64,000 nucleotides of DNA from positions 18,023,214 through 18,087,213 of the forward strand of contig CM029111.1 of the NCBI GenBank assembly GCA_016859345.1, read 5' to 3'. Origin of the DNA: Istiophorus platypterus. Lineage: Eukaryota; Chordata; Actinopteri; Istiophoriformes; Istiophoridae. Shown here piece after piece: positions 48,360 through 61,614 of the stretch. The position numbers and the translations under genes are program-made. The notes beneath the pieces were generated by a model. It saw only the letters and a program-made list of their open reading frames with translations. It ran no database searches and had not been told where the DNA came from. Each line of letters starts with the position of its first letter. Position 1 is the stretch's first letter.

Positions 48360-48960
48360 TCACGTCCAGCGGAGCTTCGCATTCATGGACATAGGGGGCA
48401 TGTTGTCAGTGTAACTGATGGGGCTCACATCTGCATGGTGGCAAAATGCTTATTGGCCAGGCTCAGCACATGATGCCAGGATACCATCTTGGATTGGCCC
48501 GTGCCAGCCAGTTGCCACTTGTTGGCGGACAGTGGTTATCCATGCAAACCTTAGACTACACCTCCATCCAGACCAGGGACCACAGGAAGATTCAAACAGG
48601 TGGCCCTAAACAGTAGACGTGCATAAAGGTATTATGCGTGGATATGAAATGTAAAGCGCTACAAATGTGTTGGAATATCCCAGTGGTTTAATTATTTCCC
48701 TCCGATATTCTCCATTCATCACTTGCTTGAAATGCATTTGCATTATTTTCAATCAAATCCTGCCGATTTAGCAGCTGAGCCTGTTTCTGGTCAACCGAGG
48801 AGGCAGTTTTCAATGTGTTACATGGAGACGCCAGGTAGAGTCTGCAAAGCCATTAAGGCCCCGTGCGGCACTTCATGGAATCCTACAAATCCCAGACAAA
48901 TCCCAGACCCTCTCGAGGACAATCGCAGTGACGACGATGGGGACGAGGACGGTAATTGAG
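48360..48960 (+). pseudogene. HARBI1-type (PIF/Harbinger) transposase relic
   Basis: Pieces of the DDE nuclease of PIF/Harbinger transposons are readable in different frames. D-G-A-H-I starts at 48417 (first catalytic Asp region), W-P-G-S-A-H-D-A-R lies at 48454-48480 one frame over, and A-D-S-G-Y-P lies at 48525-48542 back in the first frame (second catalytic Asp). A later A-A-L-H-G-I near 48866-48883 resembles the A-x-L-H-N-I motif. In-frame stops and at least two frame changes separate them. The third acidic residue region is not recognisable. Not functional. It starts only about 300 bp downstream of the tRNA-Ala gene, without an evident link. Confidence 0.75.
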
Positions 48961-51900
48961 AGAACCGGTTCCCTGACTGGGCTTTCTCAGAGAGCCTGAT
49001 CTGTAGCTATGCATTTTAGGTGAGTTACAGTCATAGTGGCGGTTGTACTACACCAACACGTGATCCGGTTTTAATAGAAAAACTGCCGTTGTTAAGGCAC
49101 ACGGATGCTTCATTTCTATTTGTCACAGCATTCCTATCTTACACAGTGTTTTCACTCTGTTTTGCTGTGCGAGCGCATCCCCCTTAATCTCCAGGTGGAT
49201 GTCCGGCGGGGACGTCGTCAGTGTAGCATCGGCCAGCAGCGTGATCGAAGCCTCCGGGCTGAGGGTCGCTCATCCGTGGCCTCCGAAGGCCCTGGAGCCT
49301 CTGAGGGGCTCCTATCTGCAGGAAAAAAAGGGGGAGGGGTAGTTTATTTAATTACTGATTTATTCTCATTCGTTTCATGGCTTGCCACTATGGTAATGAG
49401 CATGTAGCGTGACAGGAGAAACGTGAGAAATGGCCTTTTAAATAAATCAGCCAATTTGAACAACATTAAACCAGGTAATGGGTTTCAGACTTGTGTCTGA
49501 TCGGTGTGTGTGTGTGTCTTATACCTTTTCAAATAAAAATGTGGTTTTATTGATATTCCGTTTACCTGCCTATTGTGAAAACCAGCTTCCTCGACCTCTG
49601 TCCAATTAATCCGCCGCACACGCCTGACTCCTGGCTTTGCTACACCGGTGACCAATTTTCCTTTTACAAAGGGTTTCACATCCGTCAGCTGAGTCAATAG
49701 TAAACATTGTTCCTGTGTCCAGTTGGGTTTATGTGGAATTACAGTAATACTCTAATTCATACCTTTGAAAAACTATTGCTCCCCCATGTAATTTATTTTC
49801 TCTAATTAAAAGGCAGTATAGAGATTTAGTTTTGCACATCCATAAAGTTGATGGGGTCAGAGGAGACAGACTGAGAGTTGGATTGGTTCAATTCAAAGTG
49901 CGTCCAGACTTGTAGCCCTTGTTACGGGATGAGCTCCAGAAAAAAAACAGGGATTCCTACAGTTCCTATAATCCTAAGTGATGTCGTGGGGGGGGGGGGG
50001 TGCTGGGCACCAGTACCAGCTTTGTTCTGCACTGAGGGAATTTGATTAAAAGTGTTTTTCTTCCCACGTTTGAATCCTGGCCGCTGAGCTCGTTCGGTTT
50101 TGGGAGGATCTGATTCGAGAGACAAATAAGAGCCAGTCAACTTGAGGAGGGACACTTCTGTCACTTCTGAGCAAAAGAAAAGAAAACTTTCCAAACTTGA
50201 ACCATCTAACACGCGACTTCAAGATGTCGAGAGGCCATTTTAGTCCATTTTGCTCCAGCCAGAGTGGTTTTTGTCTGGTGGACCACCACCACCTGAAACC
50301 GCCTCCCCACCGGCAACATCAGTGTGCTTCTCTCCTTCTTTTGTGTCCAGCTCTTGATGTTTTGTTTGAGAAAACAGTGGAAACTCAAGGCCCGCTTGCT
50401 GGCTTTTTCGAGGGCTTTCAATCATATCGCTCAGCCCTCATCGGTAGACGGCGTTTTCTTAGTTACCGGGGGAATGGGTCAGCTGAGACACGAGCCCAGC
50501 AGCAGTTGAGACGTAGAACTGCTGGGACGTCTTTCCCCCTGTCGACTCGGAGGTTGGGAATAGACTTTGATGCTCCGTTATTCAAATGAGCTCCTGTTGC
50601 TGCAGCAGCAGCGGAACCGATTTCGATAGGAAGAAATCTGAACCTGAGGCCTTCACTGCAAAAGACAGAACGTCGATACTGAACGAATCTGCTAAACCCC
50701 TCCGTGTCTTTGCATTATTTAGCTTTTTTCACATCCAGTGCCAGACTTTTTAAAGTTTCTGCTTCCCGTACCATCTGTGCATGTATTGTTAATACTAAGG
50801 AAAAACTGTGGTCATAGAAAACACGGTTAAGGTACAGTTTCCACTTAATGGGAGCATTTTTCTGACACTTGATTCAGTTTCTGTCGGGTTTTATGTATCC
50901 TCCTTGTAACCTTCCTTTTCCCTTTAATCTAATTCTCCTCCCCGGCACTAAAGTGGATTAAATGGTTTCGAAAACAGCAGAAGGATCATGGCTTTCATCT
51001 GGACTCAGAGAGCCCAGTCGCTCCCAGCATTTCCCGTGATTGGTGTACAGCAAACACATCTTCCTTTACCCCCCCCAACCCCCCTTCGTCACCAGCTATC
51101 CACGCTTTGATCCCTCACCCCCACCACAGTATTTGAGATTTTTGCACTTTTCTCCAAACAACACCTCTTGCCTGCTCTTCATTTTTTTCCACCGCCTTTC
51201 CCACAACATCTACGGAAAATCTCATCACCAGGACAACGGCATCAGCCACCTGTTCAAATGCCCCGAACCAAGACATTTAAATTTCTACCTTAAACCAACC
51301 TCTCATGTTCATGCAAATAACAAATCTCTTATTATTTTCTGTTGAACAAACAGAAAATCAATGTTTGCATACAGAGGCCGAGGTGCATGTCCCATCTTCT
51401 CCAAAAGGAAGACAACTGTTCCCTTAACCAAGAAGTTTTAATTGCCCAAATTTGAAAACAAGCAGTGTAGTGGGGGGGGGGGTCGGATTAGTGAGCCACC
51501 GACAAACAAGCTTTGTTATTCTTCAGACTGGAGCAGAGAGAGAGGGATCTTAGTGTCTGACACATCCCAAACCTAAAAACAATACGGATGAACAAGAGGG
51601 TGAGAGTCGGACGATGAAGAGGAAATAAATGAGGAACACTTTATTATGTCAGGCCCTCGTTAGCCAATCCTGTCATAATACAGTTATGGGTAATTCATAA
51701 GTTATTCATACATTTCCAGGGAGCTTTCCTAGAAAAAAAAAACAAACAAAATACAAAACCTCAAATCAAATTTAGTTGGCAGCAGTTGTTTACTAGAGAA
51801 ACTTTAACGCAGCTGCTTAGTTTAAACCAATATAAATACACATGAATTGATATTTTACTATCGAAAACTTTGTTCTGTATAAATGTTCCCTTTCATGCTT

Positions 51901-53436
51901 GTCCTTAGACCCATAAAAGATCAGTCTCAGCTACCTGTTAACAGAGGTGTTTAACTTCAGGTCTTCTTTTTTTTTTTTTATGTATCTAAAAAAAAACCTA
52001 GAGATGTTTATAAAGCTCCTGAGCTGCAGCACCTTTCTACATCAGACTCCTGTGATTCACTGTTGACATATAAAATTAGTGATTAACACAGGTTTGAACA
52101 TTTATCCTCCCGGATGCGGGTTTAGCAACCAACTTGAGTTTGTTGATCGAGCTCATCTCCTCGACAACCGGGTAAACCCCATTCCCCGATGAAAGCCATG
52201 TGCTGCACAGCTGAATGCCTTTTTGTCTACTTCTGACATTAAGGACTTACTTTCATGCTTCATTATTTAGCAAGTGCAGCGGAGATGAATCTGGGTCGGA
52301 TCTGGGTGGATTTGCCAGAAAAGTTAAATTTTGCCCATAAAAAAAAAGCATCAAATGAAGATGTTTGTGCCACTTTTATAATAATAATAATAATAATAAA
52401 GATGCACAGCAACGGACTGTGCAGCTTCATTCCTCAGGCTGCTCGGGCACCAGGCGCCAAAGTGGAAAAGCTAAACAGTCGCGTTTCGAAAAAAGCTGCG
52501 GTTCTGGCAGATGGATTAAGAAAAAAAGAAAAAGGAAAAGGACAGGACGTCTCACGCTCAGAGGCATTTACGAAGGTCAAACGACCCGTAAAACAGAGAC
52601 ACGTTACAGCATCACACGGGTTTATGAGTACACACATTCACTAGTGGCACATGTGCAGGCAGCGGGCACAGTCCGCGGGAACCCCAGTTATCACGGCCCT
52701 GTGGCTCCAGTTATGGTTCCCTCACAATTCTATGCAAAATGTCAGAAAATCGGTGAAAATGCTGCAAAATAAAGTGTTAATTACATCAACTACACTTGTG
52801 CAACAATATTCCAGAGGATTTGAAAGGTTATGTAATTCGTCAGATAAGAAAAAAATGACTTGGAAAAGGAAAAAAAAAAACTTAACTGAGTGAAAAAGTG
52901 AGCAACAAAGCGTGGATTCTTTTTCCAGGTTTGACAGACCTGCCATGTGCACAGAGTAGATCTAAATAAGTCAAATAAATGACAACAGCACAGGTCACAA
53001 TATTAGGTATATAGATATTAAACATCTGAAAAATATGGATCTAAAGAAACACACACGTCCTCCTGGATCCAAAACCTTTGGAACCGGCATCAGCAGCCAC
53101 CGTGGTAAGAGATCCCGGTTCTAAAGGTCCCAGCGATTCCCAACAAAAGAAGCCCTGTGGTGTTTTATATGCCCCCTCTGCTTCACCGTGACTGACAGGC
53201 ACCGAGGCCCCTTCCCTTTATTTTTGGGCTTTTGTGGCAGAGTGGGGACGTGAAGCAGCAGAAGATGAATGAAGACTGGAGAGATGGAGAAGCAGTTACC
53301 ACAAAGAGCTTTGAAATGTCTGTTACCATCAGCCTTTATTACATCTTCTCTTTCTCGGTGCACTTCACTTTTCAATCTTGGTAGAGTGACAAAAAAAAAG
53401 GGGTTTTTTAGAAGCACAAAATTGAAAATGGCCATT
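48961..53436. other. Long non-coding stretch
   Basis: G-runs occur at about 49988-50000 and 51473-51482, a C-run at 51069-51076, a T-run at 51967-51979 and an (ATA)n run at 52378-52399. Frames such as 50197-50589 and 52255-52772 are open by chance, with no recognisable domains. Nothing else seen. Confidence 0.5.
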
Positions 53437-53460
53437 TAAAAAAAAAAAAAAAAAAAAAAA
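53437..53460. repeat. A-run
   Basis: About 24 consecutive A residues on the plus strand. No adjacent retrogene or SINE body is recognised. Confidence 0.9.
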
Positions 53461-53928
53461 GATCCAACATCAGTTGTTGAAACTTAATCCAAACTGCTAC
53501 GACACTGGTCCAGTTTCATCAACAATCGAAGGAGAGGTCTGGAACATTCTAATATTTCCACCCGGGGGGCCGTATGAACCCCATTTATATCCGCGGGGGG
53601 GTCAGACGTCGGCCAGAGTCAGAGGTCGGGAAGTGTGGGAGGCGATGGGATGAATATGCAGCGCAGGAAGGAAGGGAACTGGCCCGAGTCGGGTTCAGAG
53701 AATGTTCTGGCCTTAACTTGATGGTTTATTTTAAGAAGGTTTTTTTTGTTTGATTGAGAGAGTGCAGGTCCGCCTGGGGGGGGCACAGGAAAATTGCCCC
53801 TGGGGGGTGAAATATGTGTTTTATGTGTGTTCAAACAGCGAGAGGTGCCGTATCAGTCTTAAAAGCTCTGTCAACAACATCCAAGGGCCGACCCTGGTCT
53901 CCACGGGCTTATAATGCAACAGGCCACC

Positions 53929-53930
<2 letters not shown>
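53461..53930. other. Non-coding stretch
   Basis: G-rich runs at about 53593-53600 and 53777-53810. No gene supported. Confidence 0.5.

Positions 53931-53984
<54 letters not shown>
53931..53984. repeat. (GT)n microsatellite
   Basis: A continuous GT tract of 54 bases. It produces C-V-C-V and T-H-T-H frames on the two strands. Confidence 0.95.
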
Positions 53985-53988
<4 letters not shown>

Positions 53989-56483
53989 CCCTAGTTTCCC
54001 AGTAACAGGGGATCGAGGAGATGAGAATGTGACTCTATTACCATTAAAGGGCGAGTTCACCCCCCCGAAGGAAGAAAAAAAAAAAACAAGGAAGAGAAAA
54101 TCTGTCTCATTCATTTATGGCTTTTCTTTTAACTTTTAATCAAAAATTCTCCGAGCAGCTTCATGCATCAGCAGCAGTCACTTGACTCCGTGCAGTCAGA
54201 TCAGCCATAAACAGGCCCCAGTGTGTTCACGTTGGAAGCAGAGGATAAAGTCACCGTTTCAGCCGCCTGCCGCCATGAACGAAGAACCAAACGTGATGAA
54301 AATTTGATCAAGAAAAAAAGTCAAATATACAGATAAATAGCCTGGAGACCAAGTTCTGAATATTTGGATTAATAAAAAGAAAAAGAAATAAAGAACCAAC
54401 ATCAGAAACCCAGACAAGGACAGCGGCTGCCAAACGGCTGCCAGAGGTTATTCCAAACAAGACCGACGGCCGGTAGATCATCGCAGCTGGGCCCAAGAGG
54501 TCGCAGACGATGTGGACGCCAGAGCCCGGGGAGGCGCAGCACGGGGCCCCGGGGGCCATGGTGACGGCCATCTTTGGTTGACAAGTCCAAGTTCCCAATA
54601 TCTGTAAACTAGTGCGACAATAAGTCACTCAAACTCTAAAAAATACACCATTTACAGGCTTGTGACTGACTGTTTACCACCATTTAAGCCCAACTTCCTT
54701 AGTTATTGTCGTTAAGAATCAAACAAACAATCTTTGAATTATGGCACAGGGAATGTAGAGCTCAGAATAGATGGAGGCAGATTAGAGAACAACGATTCCT
54801 TGTTTCCAGACGAGAGCGAGCTTTTCCTTTTTAATCAGTGACAATAAGGATTTTAATCTCTTCAAATGTCTTATCGCTTTGTTTGTTTTAATTGGGTTTG
54901 GTTCTTTTCATGCTGTGTCGCTGTCTCCCTCTGTGAGACATTAAAAATGATCTATGCTCTTAGTCATGTCGAGAGCGTCTCCAAACGAATCCTTGGAAAC
55001 TTCCTGAAAGTTTATCTGTGCAGAGAATGGAGAGGATGGAGAGCTGCCTTTTAATATTCGAGTTTTATGTTAAATTGACTTGAATAATTATGTAAACGGT
55101 GTCTAATTTTTAGCTTTTTATGAATATATACATAAAGGTTTGAAACTAGTCATTAAAATTGGCAGTGACCAACTCATTCATGTGAGAACTAAGTCTGTGG
55201 GTCAAATTAAATTGGCAGCTGCTGTGACTCGACTCCACTGTGTGAAATGGCTTTATGGGCCCTATAACTTCACATCGTCTCATGGTGTCTATAATGCTGT
55301 GGCGTCTTGTGTGTATCCTGCAGCCTTGTATGCGCAGCAGTCACTTTGGAAAAATCCTATCCGGGTTTCAGGACCTGTCTCTGGGTCATGAGGACACTCG
55401 TCATCTCATGTGTCCTCAGCCTTTAGAAGCCAACGAGGGAGACGACGGACGAGGCGGCGGCGACAGCGGTTTCCCTCCTTCTGGATCCATTTGCCTCCAG
55501 TGGTGTTTTTCTTGGGTTTTATCGAAATTACCTTCTCTTCTCTAACAAACCTTGTCTCCATGTACCAGTTTTGAGTCCTTGATGTTTTCCCTGAGTAAGA
55601 AAAACTGAAAATACTGTCCTAAAAATAAAAATATGAACTGAGGACACAAGCACGTTTCGAACTTGTGGTCAGAGGATTCAGCAGAGGATCATTTCTTTTC
55701 ATTTAAACGAATCTGTTATTTCCAACTTCATTCTCACCGTTTCTTCCTATCAGATTTTAAAAATATTTTTACTCCCCCACCTTCTTCATTTCAATACAGT
55801 GTGAAGTTAGTCTGAAACCAGCCTGTTGTTTTTATATATGTGCTCCTGGTATCTTATTTCAAGTGGTCTTTGCAAGGACATGCCTTGAAAATAAAATGGT
55901 GCAATTTGGCCAATGCGTCACACTAAAATCAGAAAAATTGAAAATGTGGAGCGAGATGCAGAAATGGGGGGGGGGCATTAAAGGAAAAAAAGAAAACAGA
56001 AGTAGTGCTGGTAAAATGGTATTTGATAGAGAAACTGAAATAGGGATCAGGAGGTTACGGAGGATGGGGATGATACCGCTGGTGGAGCGACGGAGAGACG
56101 GTGGAGGGGCCGAGAGAAAGTGAGGTGACGAAGAAACGGCTGGAAGACGAAGCGAAGTCGGAAACAAAAGGCTGACAAATAACCGGGCCGATCAATCGTG
56201 GGGTTTTGATGACGGATGATTCCTTCATCTCTCACCTCTTTCTATATTCAGGGTAGAAATTTAGCCACATGCGATTCACGTCGTTTGTTTGTGTTTTTCT
56301 TTTACATCTGCTCCTCTGAAGTCAAGGGCCCAAACAGTGACGGAGAGACAGAGAGACGAATCGTTACGAGTGGTGACTTCTCCCCACAGCCACGGTCACG
56401 TGCAGCAGGTGCAGCTAATCTGATTAGGTTATGAAGGACCCGCCGTCGTTATGGCTCTGTTGCAATAACTGTTGTTGTCCTAA
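53985..56483. other. Non-coding stretch, nothing recognised
   Basis: The segment at 54043-54062 (ttaaagggcgagttcaccc) resembles the start of common fish dispersed repeats, but no body follows that I can identify. The minus-strand block at 54400-54590 is GC-rich but without motif. No gene supported. Confidence 0.5.
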
Positions 56484-56580
56484 CTTATAGAGCTCAAAGA
56501 ACCTTATCATCCCGGTAGAACACTTCATTCCTAGAACACAGGACTACTTGTGGTTCTTTGTCTCCACAAGTAGAACAGGA
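56484..56580 (+). mobile_element. Short internal fragment of L2-type LINE
   Basis: Aligns with 30342-30440 of the larger LINE: AGAGCTCA, ACCTTA, AGAACACTTC, CTACTTGTGGTTC and AGAACAGGA are shared in order. It corresponds to the ORF2 C-terminal part that reads L-K-E-L-I-V-P-Y in the longer copy. Only about 97 bases remain, with indels. Confidence 0.75.
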
Positions 56581-58570
56581 TATCAGGTTTTTTGGGTTTC
56601 AACATGCTGCCATTTAATAAAAAGTTCCTCACCGTCTTTTACTCTGGTGGTGGAGCAGTCGCCCACCGTCCTTTGTGATGCTTTATGTATCTTTATCATA
56701 TTATATACTTGATATTTATTGTTCGCTTTATGTGATCACTCCAGAAATTATTATTGTCATCATCATTATTATCATCAGTCATCGTCACCGCCACCACCAT
56801 TATTATCATTATTATAATCATCATTATTATTATGTAATCATCTCTTTGTTTGGTTTATTTAAATCAGCGTAATCATAGAGAAAACCAATTTGCATTAAAT
56901 CCAGTATTGGGATGGATCCTGGACCAGGGGACAACCTGTTGAATTCCGGGGGGGTCCGGATCCTTTCCTGTGAATCTAGACATTTTCTTCTGGAGTCTGG
57001 TGGAGGTTCTTCGACGGTGGCCCCTGGCCAAGGGCCACGCTCTGCCAGAGTTCCTCTGCCGTTCGTTATCCTGGTCGTTGTTGTTACTAATAAGTGAATG
57101 AAAGTGGACACCTGAAGAAGCCCGACGCTGGATCCTGTTGATTCGATAGAGGAGTCTGCTCAGCGTCCGTCAGCACCCGGGCGGCGAGGACGGCTCCATG
57201 TGTCATTTATGCGTTAATATGACTGCACGCCGCACGGATTAGGGAGGAGGCGGATCACCGGTGGCGGATGGATGTGGCAGAGCCATTCATTCTCCTCACA
57301 TGTCCCCAGTGTGACTTCCTGTCACCGTCGCCACCTCCATCCCTCAGGATGTTAAGAGGAAAAAAAACAAACAAACAAAAAAAAAACATTTTGACAAATA
57401 TGTATGATATAGATAAAGTAGCTGATAAAGTGCAGCCAGTGTTGTTTTAAAGTCTTGTAAAGTTCTCTTGACTTCTCTGAAGACCCAGACTGGCTTTTGT
57501 CTTGTTTTTTTAAATCCAATGTGAAGCAGCTGCTTCAGCAAATTCAATCCGTCGTTTTACATTTCAGTTTTAAATTGAACATAAACTTCAAGTATGTTAA
57601 AAGAGCAACTTAACAATTAACACATCTTTAAACACTACTAGTAGTAGTAGAACTATTACTACTTCTCCTCCTCCTCCAGTGTTTGTACTGTTTTTACTCT
57701 CAGTTGGATGCTTTCAATATTTATTCAACATTTGATATTTAATTTATCAAGGATTTTTTTGGGGGGGTTGGATTTGAGGGAATTGCTGGACTTGTTTCAT
57801 TCGTTATCATGTGCCGGACCTTTGTTGTCATGGTTACAATAATAAAAACCACCGAGCGTACATCGTTTGGGCCCAAATTCTGCTCGGTTTTCTCCCCATA
57901 TTTCACCTATGGTCTTATTCCCCTGCACCAACACCCCCCCCCCCCCACTTTCATCATGCAACACCTGTCCCTCGCGCCTATCCCCCCTCCCTCCTCCAAA
58001 CCTGCCCCAGCTCCCCCCGCCTCCCGTCCGTCAGGGCGATAAGCCTCGTCTCTGCCGTTGCCTGGTAACCCAGCTAATGACAGTGGGCTAATTACGCTAA
58101 ACACTCTGGTCCAGCTGTCCACAAGGAAAAGAGGAAAAACAATAAAAAAATGATTTAAAAAAACCATACAAAACATGGTTGTGTGTGAAAAAATTGCTGT
58201 CAGTTAAAGAACATGCATTTGCCATGTATCCATTGCAATTTCAGGTACGAAGAATATTGAAATTTGAATTAATTTGCTTTACATTTACGCCCATAGATGA
58301 TGACGACATCTGTCAGAGACATGATTTATTTATTTTATAGATAAATTTAAAAAAAAAAGCCTTGGCATCCCACAGTAGGTTGACTGACCCCGAAGTCAGA
58401 TGAATGAAAAAAAAAAAACCAAAACAAACCACCGTATCTCTCAGCTTCGCGAGCATGAGAACAGATAATCCCATTGCAGCCCTAACTAACTGCAGCAGGG
58501 TGGGGAAGTGGGCCCTCGCAGATAAACCAGTTATCGGTCGATCCCTCCGAGTCTGGTCTTAGTCCGCTGC
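56581..58570. other. Non-coding stretch
   Basis: ATT/ATC-rich trinucleotide sequence at 56747-56835, a TAG run near 57640 and a C-run at 57934-57947. No supported gene. Confidence 0.5.
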
Positions 58571-58630
58571 ATCCTGCTGCATCCTGCTGCATCCTGCTGC
58601 ATCCTGCTGCATCCTGCTGCATCCTGCTGC
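58571..58630. repeat. 10-bp tandem repeat, six exact copies
   Basis: Unit ATCCTGCTGC repeated six times without a mismatch. Because 10 is not a multiple of 3 it cannot encode a protein repeat in a single phase. Confidence 0.97.
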
Positions 58631-59281
58631 TCGGGGTTTGGCAGCTCAGAGCAGAGAGACAGAGAGAGAGAGAGAGATCTGGGTAAAAAGGAATTTAAGA
58701 AATAAAATCAGAGGCTTACAGGTCTCTGTATTTTGTCCTCCATGTTTTTCCCCTTTATTCTGCAGCAGGAAAATAATTCCGCACACAGGCGGTAGCATCG
58801 GAAAACCTGTTGAAACCCGACTGTTTTTGTTTCTCTGCCCTCAGCATTGAGCAGACGTCCACTTTCTTCACCACTGGGGACAGTCGGAGTTTTCCACAAC
58901 CGGCAAGGACGTCGCTGCGACTGTTAAACTGAGTGACGGCCCCGTTTATTTTCCGTGGGCGTTGCTGGTTGATTAATGGTCTGAGACTAGGCCAATTTTA
59001 AATTTGCCCCAGTGACTGTACATGTTTCATAAAAAAGGGACTGTGCAGGAATTATAAGGCGCAATTTAGTTACATAAATAGTAAACAGCATCACTGGTGC
59101 CACAGTTCATAAAAGTGGGCAGAAGGTAAAACATAGAAACACGACAGAAAGAGAGACATGAGGGACGGGGGGGGGGGTGAACAGATGGAAAGGGGAGGAA
59201 AGGGGGGGGGTGGTGAAGGTTGGCAGTTGGAGCATAACAGATCAATTCTGACAGGTGCATCTTACTTACATTTGGACACAC

Positions 59282-59282
<1 letters not shown>
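58631..59282. other. Non-coding stretch
   Basis: A short GA run at 58657-58676 and G-runs at 59168-59177 and 59203-59210. No gene supported. Confidence 0.5.

Positions 59283-59317
<35 letters not shown>
59283..59317. repeat. (AC)n microsatellite
   Basis: An AC dinucleotide tract of about 35 bases. Confidence 0.93.
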
Positions 59318-59319
<2 letters not shown>

Positions 59320-59605
59320 TAAATTTTTAGATTTGAAAGTCACTGATTCTAACAACTTTTTTTTCTGAGAAAATGTCAAAAACAACACTAATCTAATGTA
59401 GCTGAGTGTAACATTTGTTTTTTAATGTCTGTTTAATGTCAAAGTTTTAAAAAACACATTGGTTTTTATATTTATCTATATAAATGTCATGGTTGTCTCT
59501 TGGTTTTGTTTTGTTTTTTATGTTGCTGATACATTTTGCTGTTTTGTTTTTCAACCGTGAAGAAAGATCATCCTGGTTAATTTCAACCTGCTGTAGTTGT
59601 GGGCG

Positions 59606-59611
59606 GACACA

Positions 59612-59706
<95 letters not shown>
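59606..59706. repeat. Long (AC)n microsatellite
   Basis: About 100 bases of AC with a single AAAC interruption near the start. The longest dinucleotide tract in the window, hence likely highly variable in length. Overlapping open frames on both strands are artefacts. Confidence 0.97.
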
Positions 59707-59709
<3 letters not shown>

Positions 59710-60033
59710 AATTCCTGCAAAATGTGCATCGTACCCTCCAACGGATCAGGGCCGTCCATCCATCCGCCTTTGTTCATGCACACACTCACACTCAACAAAA
59801 CGGCATTGTTCAGGTTGCAGGATCTTAAAAACTTTGACATCTCTTCTCAGCCAAGATATTTTTCACGTTGCCAGGCAACATTTGCGCGTCGTCTACAACA
59901 GGAAAGGCCGTCTTCCTGCGAAACGCCGTTCACCACTTCCTGTGTATTTACAACTGGCAGGCCTCGAGCCAGACGCGGCGTCCTCTTTTTAAAAAGGAGC
60001 CTCTGAAAACTGCTGCTGGCGTCACCGCGACGC
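59707..60033. other. Non-coding stretch
   Basis: Nothing recognised beyond a few AC-rich words. Confidence 0.5.
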
Positions 60034-60066
60034 AGCTCAGCTGTAGCTCAGCTGCAGCTCAGCTGT
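60034..60066. repeat. 11-bp tandem repeat with palindromic core
   Basis: Three copies of AGCTCAGCTGY, each containing CAGCTG (an E-box and PvuII-type palindrome). Confidence 0.9.
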
Positions 60067-60730
60067 AGCGATGCCACTGTACTTCTCTCTCCGTAGGCCG
60101 TTGGCTCTGTGACTCAGGCAGCTGGTCCACCACCTTGGCCCAGACTGAAACAAACTGAGAAATCTTGGACGGATCGCCATTTGTGGTCTCCAGAGGACGG
60201 ACCCTTAATGAATCCGGGGATCCAAAGACATCTGTCGTAGAGAGCGGGTCAGATATTTGGACGTCTACCAGATTGACTGGCTCATAGCTTTGTACGGACA
60301 TTCAGGTTAACACTTCTGTTAACTACATGGATGGATCTGCATGGATCTCCTTGAAATTTCACTTCAGACATTCACGGTTTCATGAACTGTCGCCACAGCT
60401 CGGTTTATATCCTGACAGCTCGCCGACAGAATGAACGTGTCGTTGAGCGAAACCAGGATTGTCATGTATAGTTAACTTTATTGATTTCTTCTCTCATGAA
60501 ACGATGTAATTCTGCCTCTGGATATTACTTTCCCACTAATATTGCAATAAGGGTGAATACTTGAATATCAAACATCCTTTTCACGACTGACTTTGACGGG
60601 GAAAACGAGTCTTCACACGATCGTGTGATATTTGAGGATGATTTACAATTTGTTTCCTGCTCTCCTGTGGCTGCCAAATGAATTTCCTTGACTGACTTGA
60701 TTAGAAACCTGCTGCTCCCTGCTGACAAGC

Positions 60731-60732
<2 letters not shown>
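60067..60732. other. Non-coding stretch
   Basis: No recognisable gene or repeat. Short frames lack motifs. Confidence 0.5.

Positions 60733-60796
<64 letters not shown>
60733..60796. repeat. (AC)n microsatellite
   Basis: About 64 bases of uninterrupted AC, followed by a short CT run. Confidence 0.95.
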
Positions 60797-60798
<2 letters not shown>

Positions 60799-61614
60799 CT
60801 CTACCTTCTTCGTCATCTTTCCCAGTGACTTGCACTTTTTTGAAGCTGTTTTCTCATTTCATGCGTATATGCATCTGTTTTTTCTGCTCTGCCTCTGTTC
60901 ATTAACTTCCATCACTGCCCTCTAACCCGTGTTTCTAATGCATCACGAGCTTTCAATTACACAGACCCCATTTACTTTTCTATTTCTCTAAATGTTTTGT
61001 GTCGTCGGTTTCTCCCTAGTAATCCTGTTGTGGTGCATTAATGTTATTAACTCATTTATTGGAGCTTTTATCTTGTTTGGGCTTTCAGCCGGCTTCTGGA
61101 GAGTTTCAGCAGTCGTACTGTTATTCTTATTGCTGCAACACACTCAATGAGTCGGATGGTTTCTGACCTAATGATGAGAAGACTACTACACAAATATTCA
61201 AAACGCTATTGAAAAATATGAATATTGTTTCTGCTCAGTTGGTCCAAATTCTTGGGTCATGTTTGTTGCAAAACAGAGTTTTGTTTCATTTCCATAACTG
61301 TGTTGTCTTGTCCTCAAGAAAGGGAGGAACAACGTAATGCTGCTGTGGCCTAACTGCCCTTTTTCATCAAGCTATATATCAAAAGTTTTCTGCACTGCAG
61401 GTTTTTGTCGATTTTCTAACTTTATACGTTTTTTGTCATTTTTATTTTCTAACTTTATTCATTTTTGTCTTTTTGTGTCCATACATCATCACAAAGCACT
61501 AAATCAAAATCTAAAAAGTCTTGCAGTAGAAATAAATGTGTATCAAAAAGAAAGACATCGGGTCAGCTCCTCCAGTCTGCATGATACTGGACAAAAAAAA
61601 ACGCCCCTGATGTA
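60797..61614. other. Non-coding stretch, AT-rich
   Basis: No feature recognised. Confidence 0.5.

Noticed and set aside
50197..50589. 130-codon plus-strand frame
   Set aside because: Internal composition is not protein-like, both strands are open, and no family is recognised.
52255..52772. Two overlapping Lys/Arg-rich frames
   Set aside because: Lysine richness comes from A-rich DNA and poly-Ile/Asn from an (ATA)n run.
54043..54062. Start of a common fish repeat (ttaaagggcgagttcaccc)
   Set aside because: Only about 20 bases resemble it and no body follows.
59447..59840. Cys-Val and Thr-His repeat proteins
   Set aside because: Open frames created solely by the long (AC)n microsatellite.
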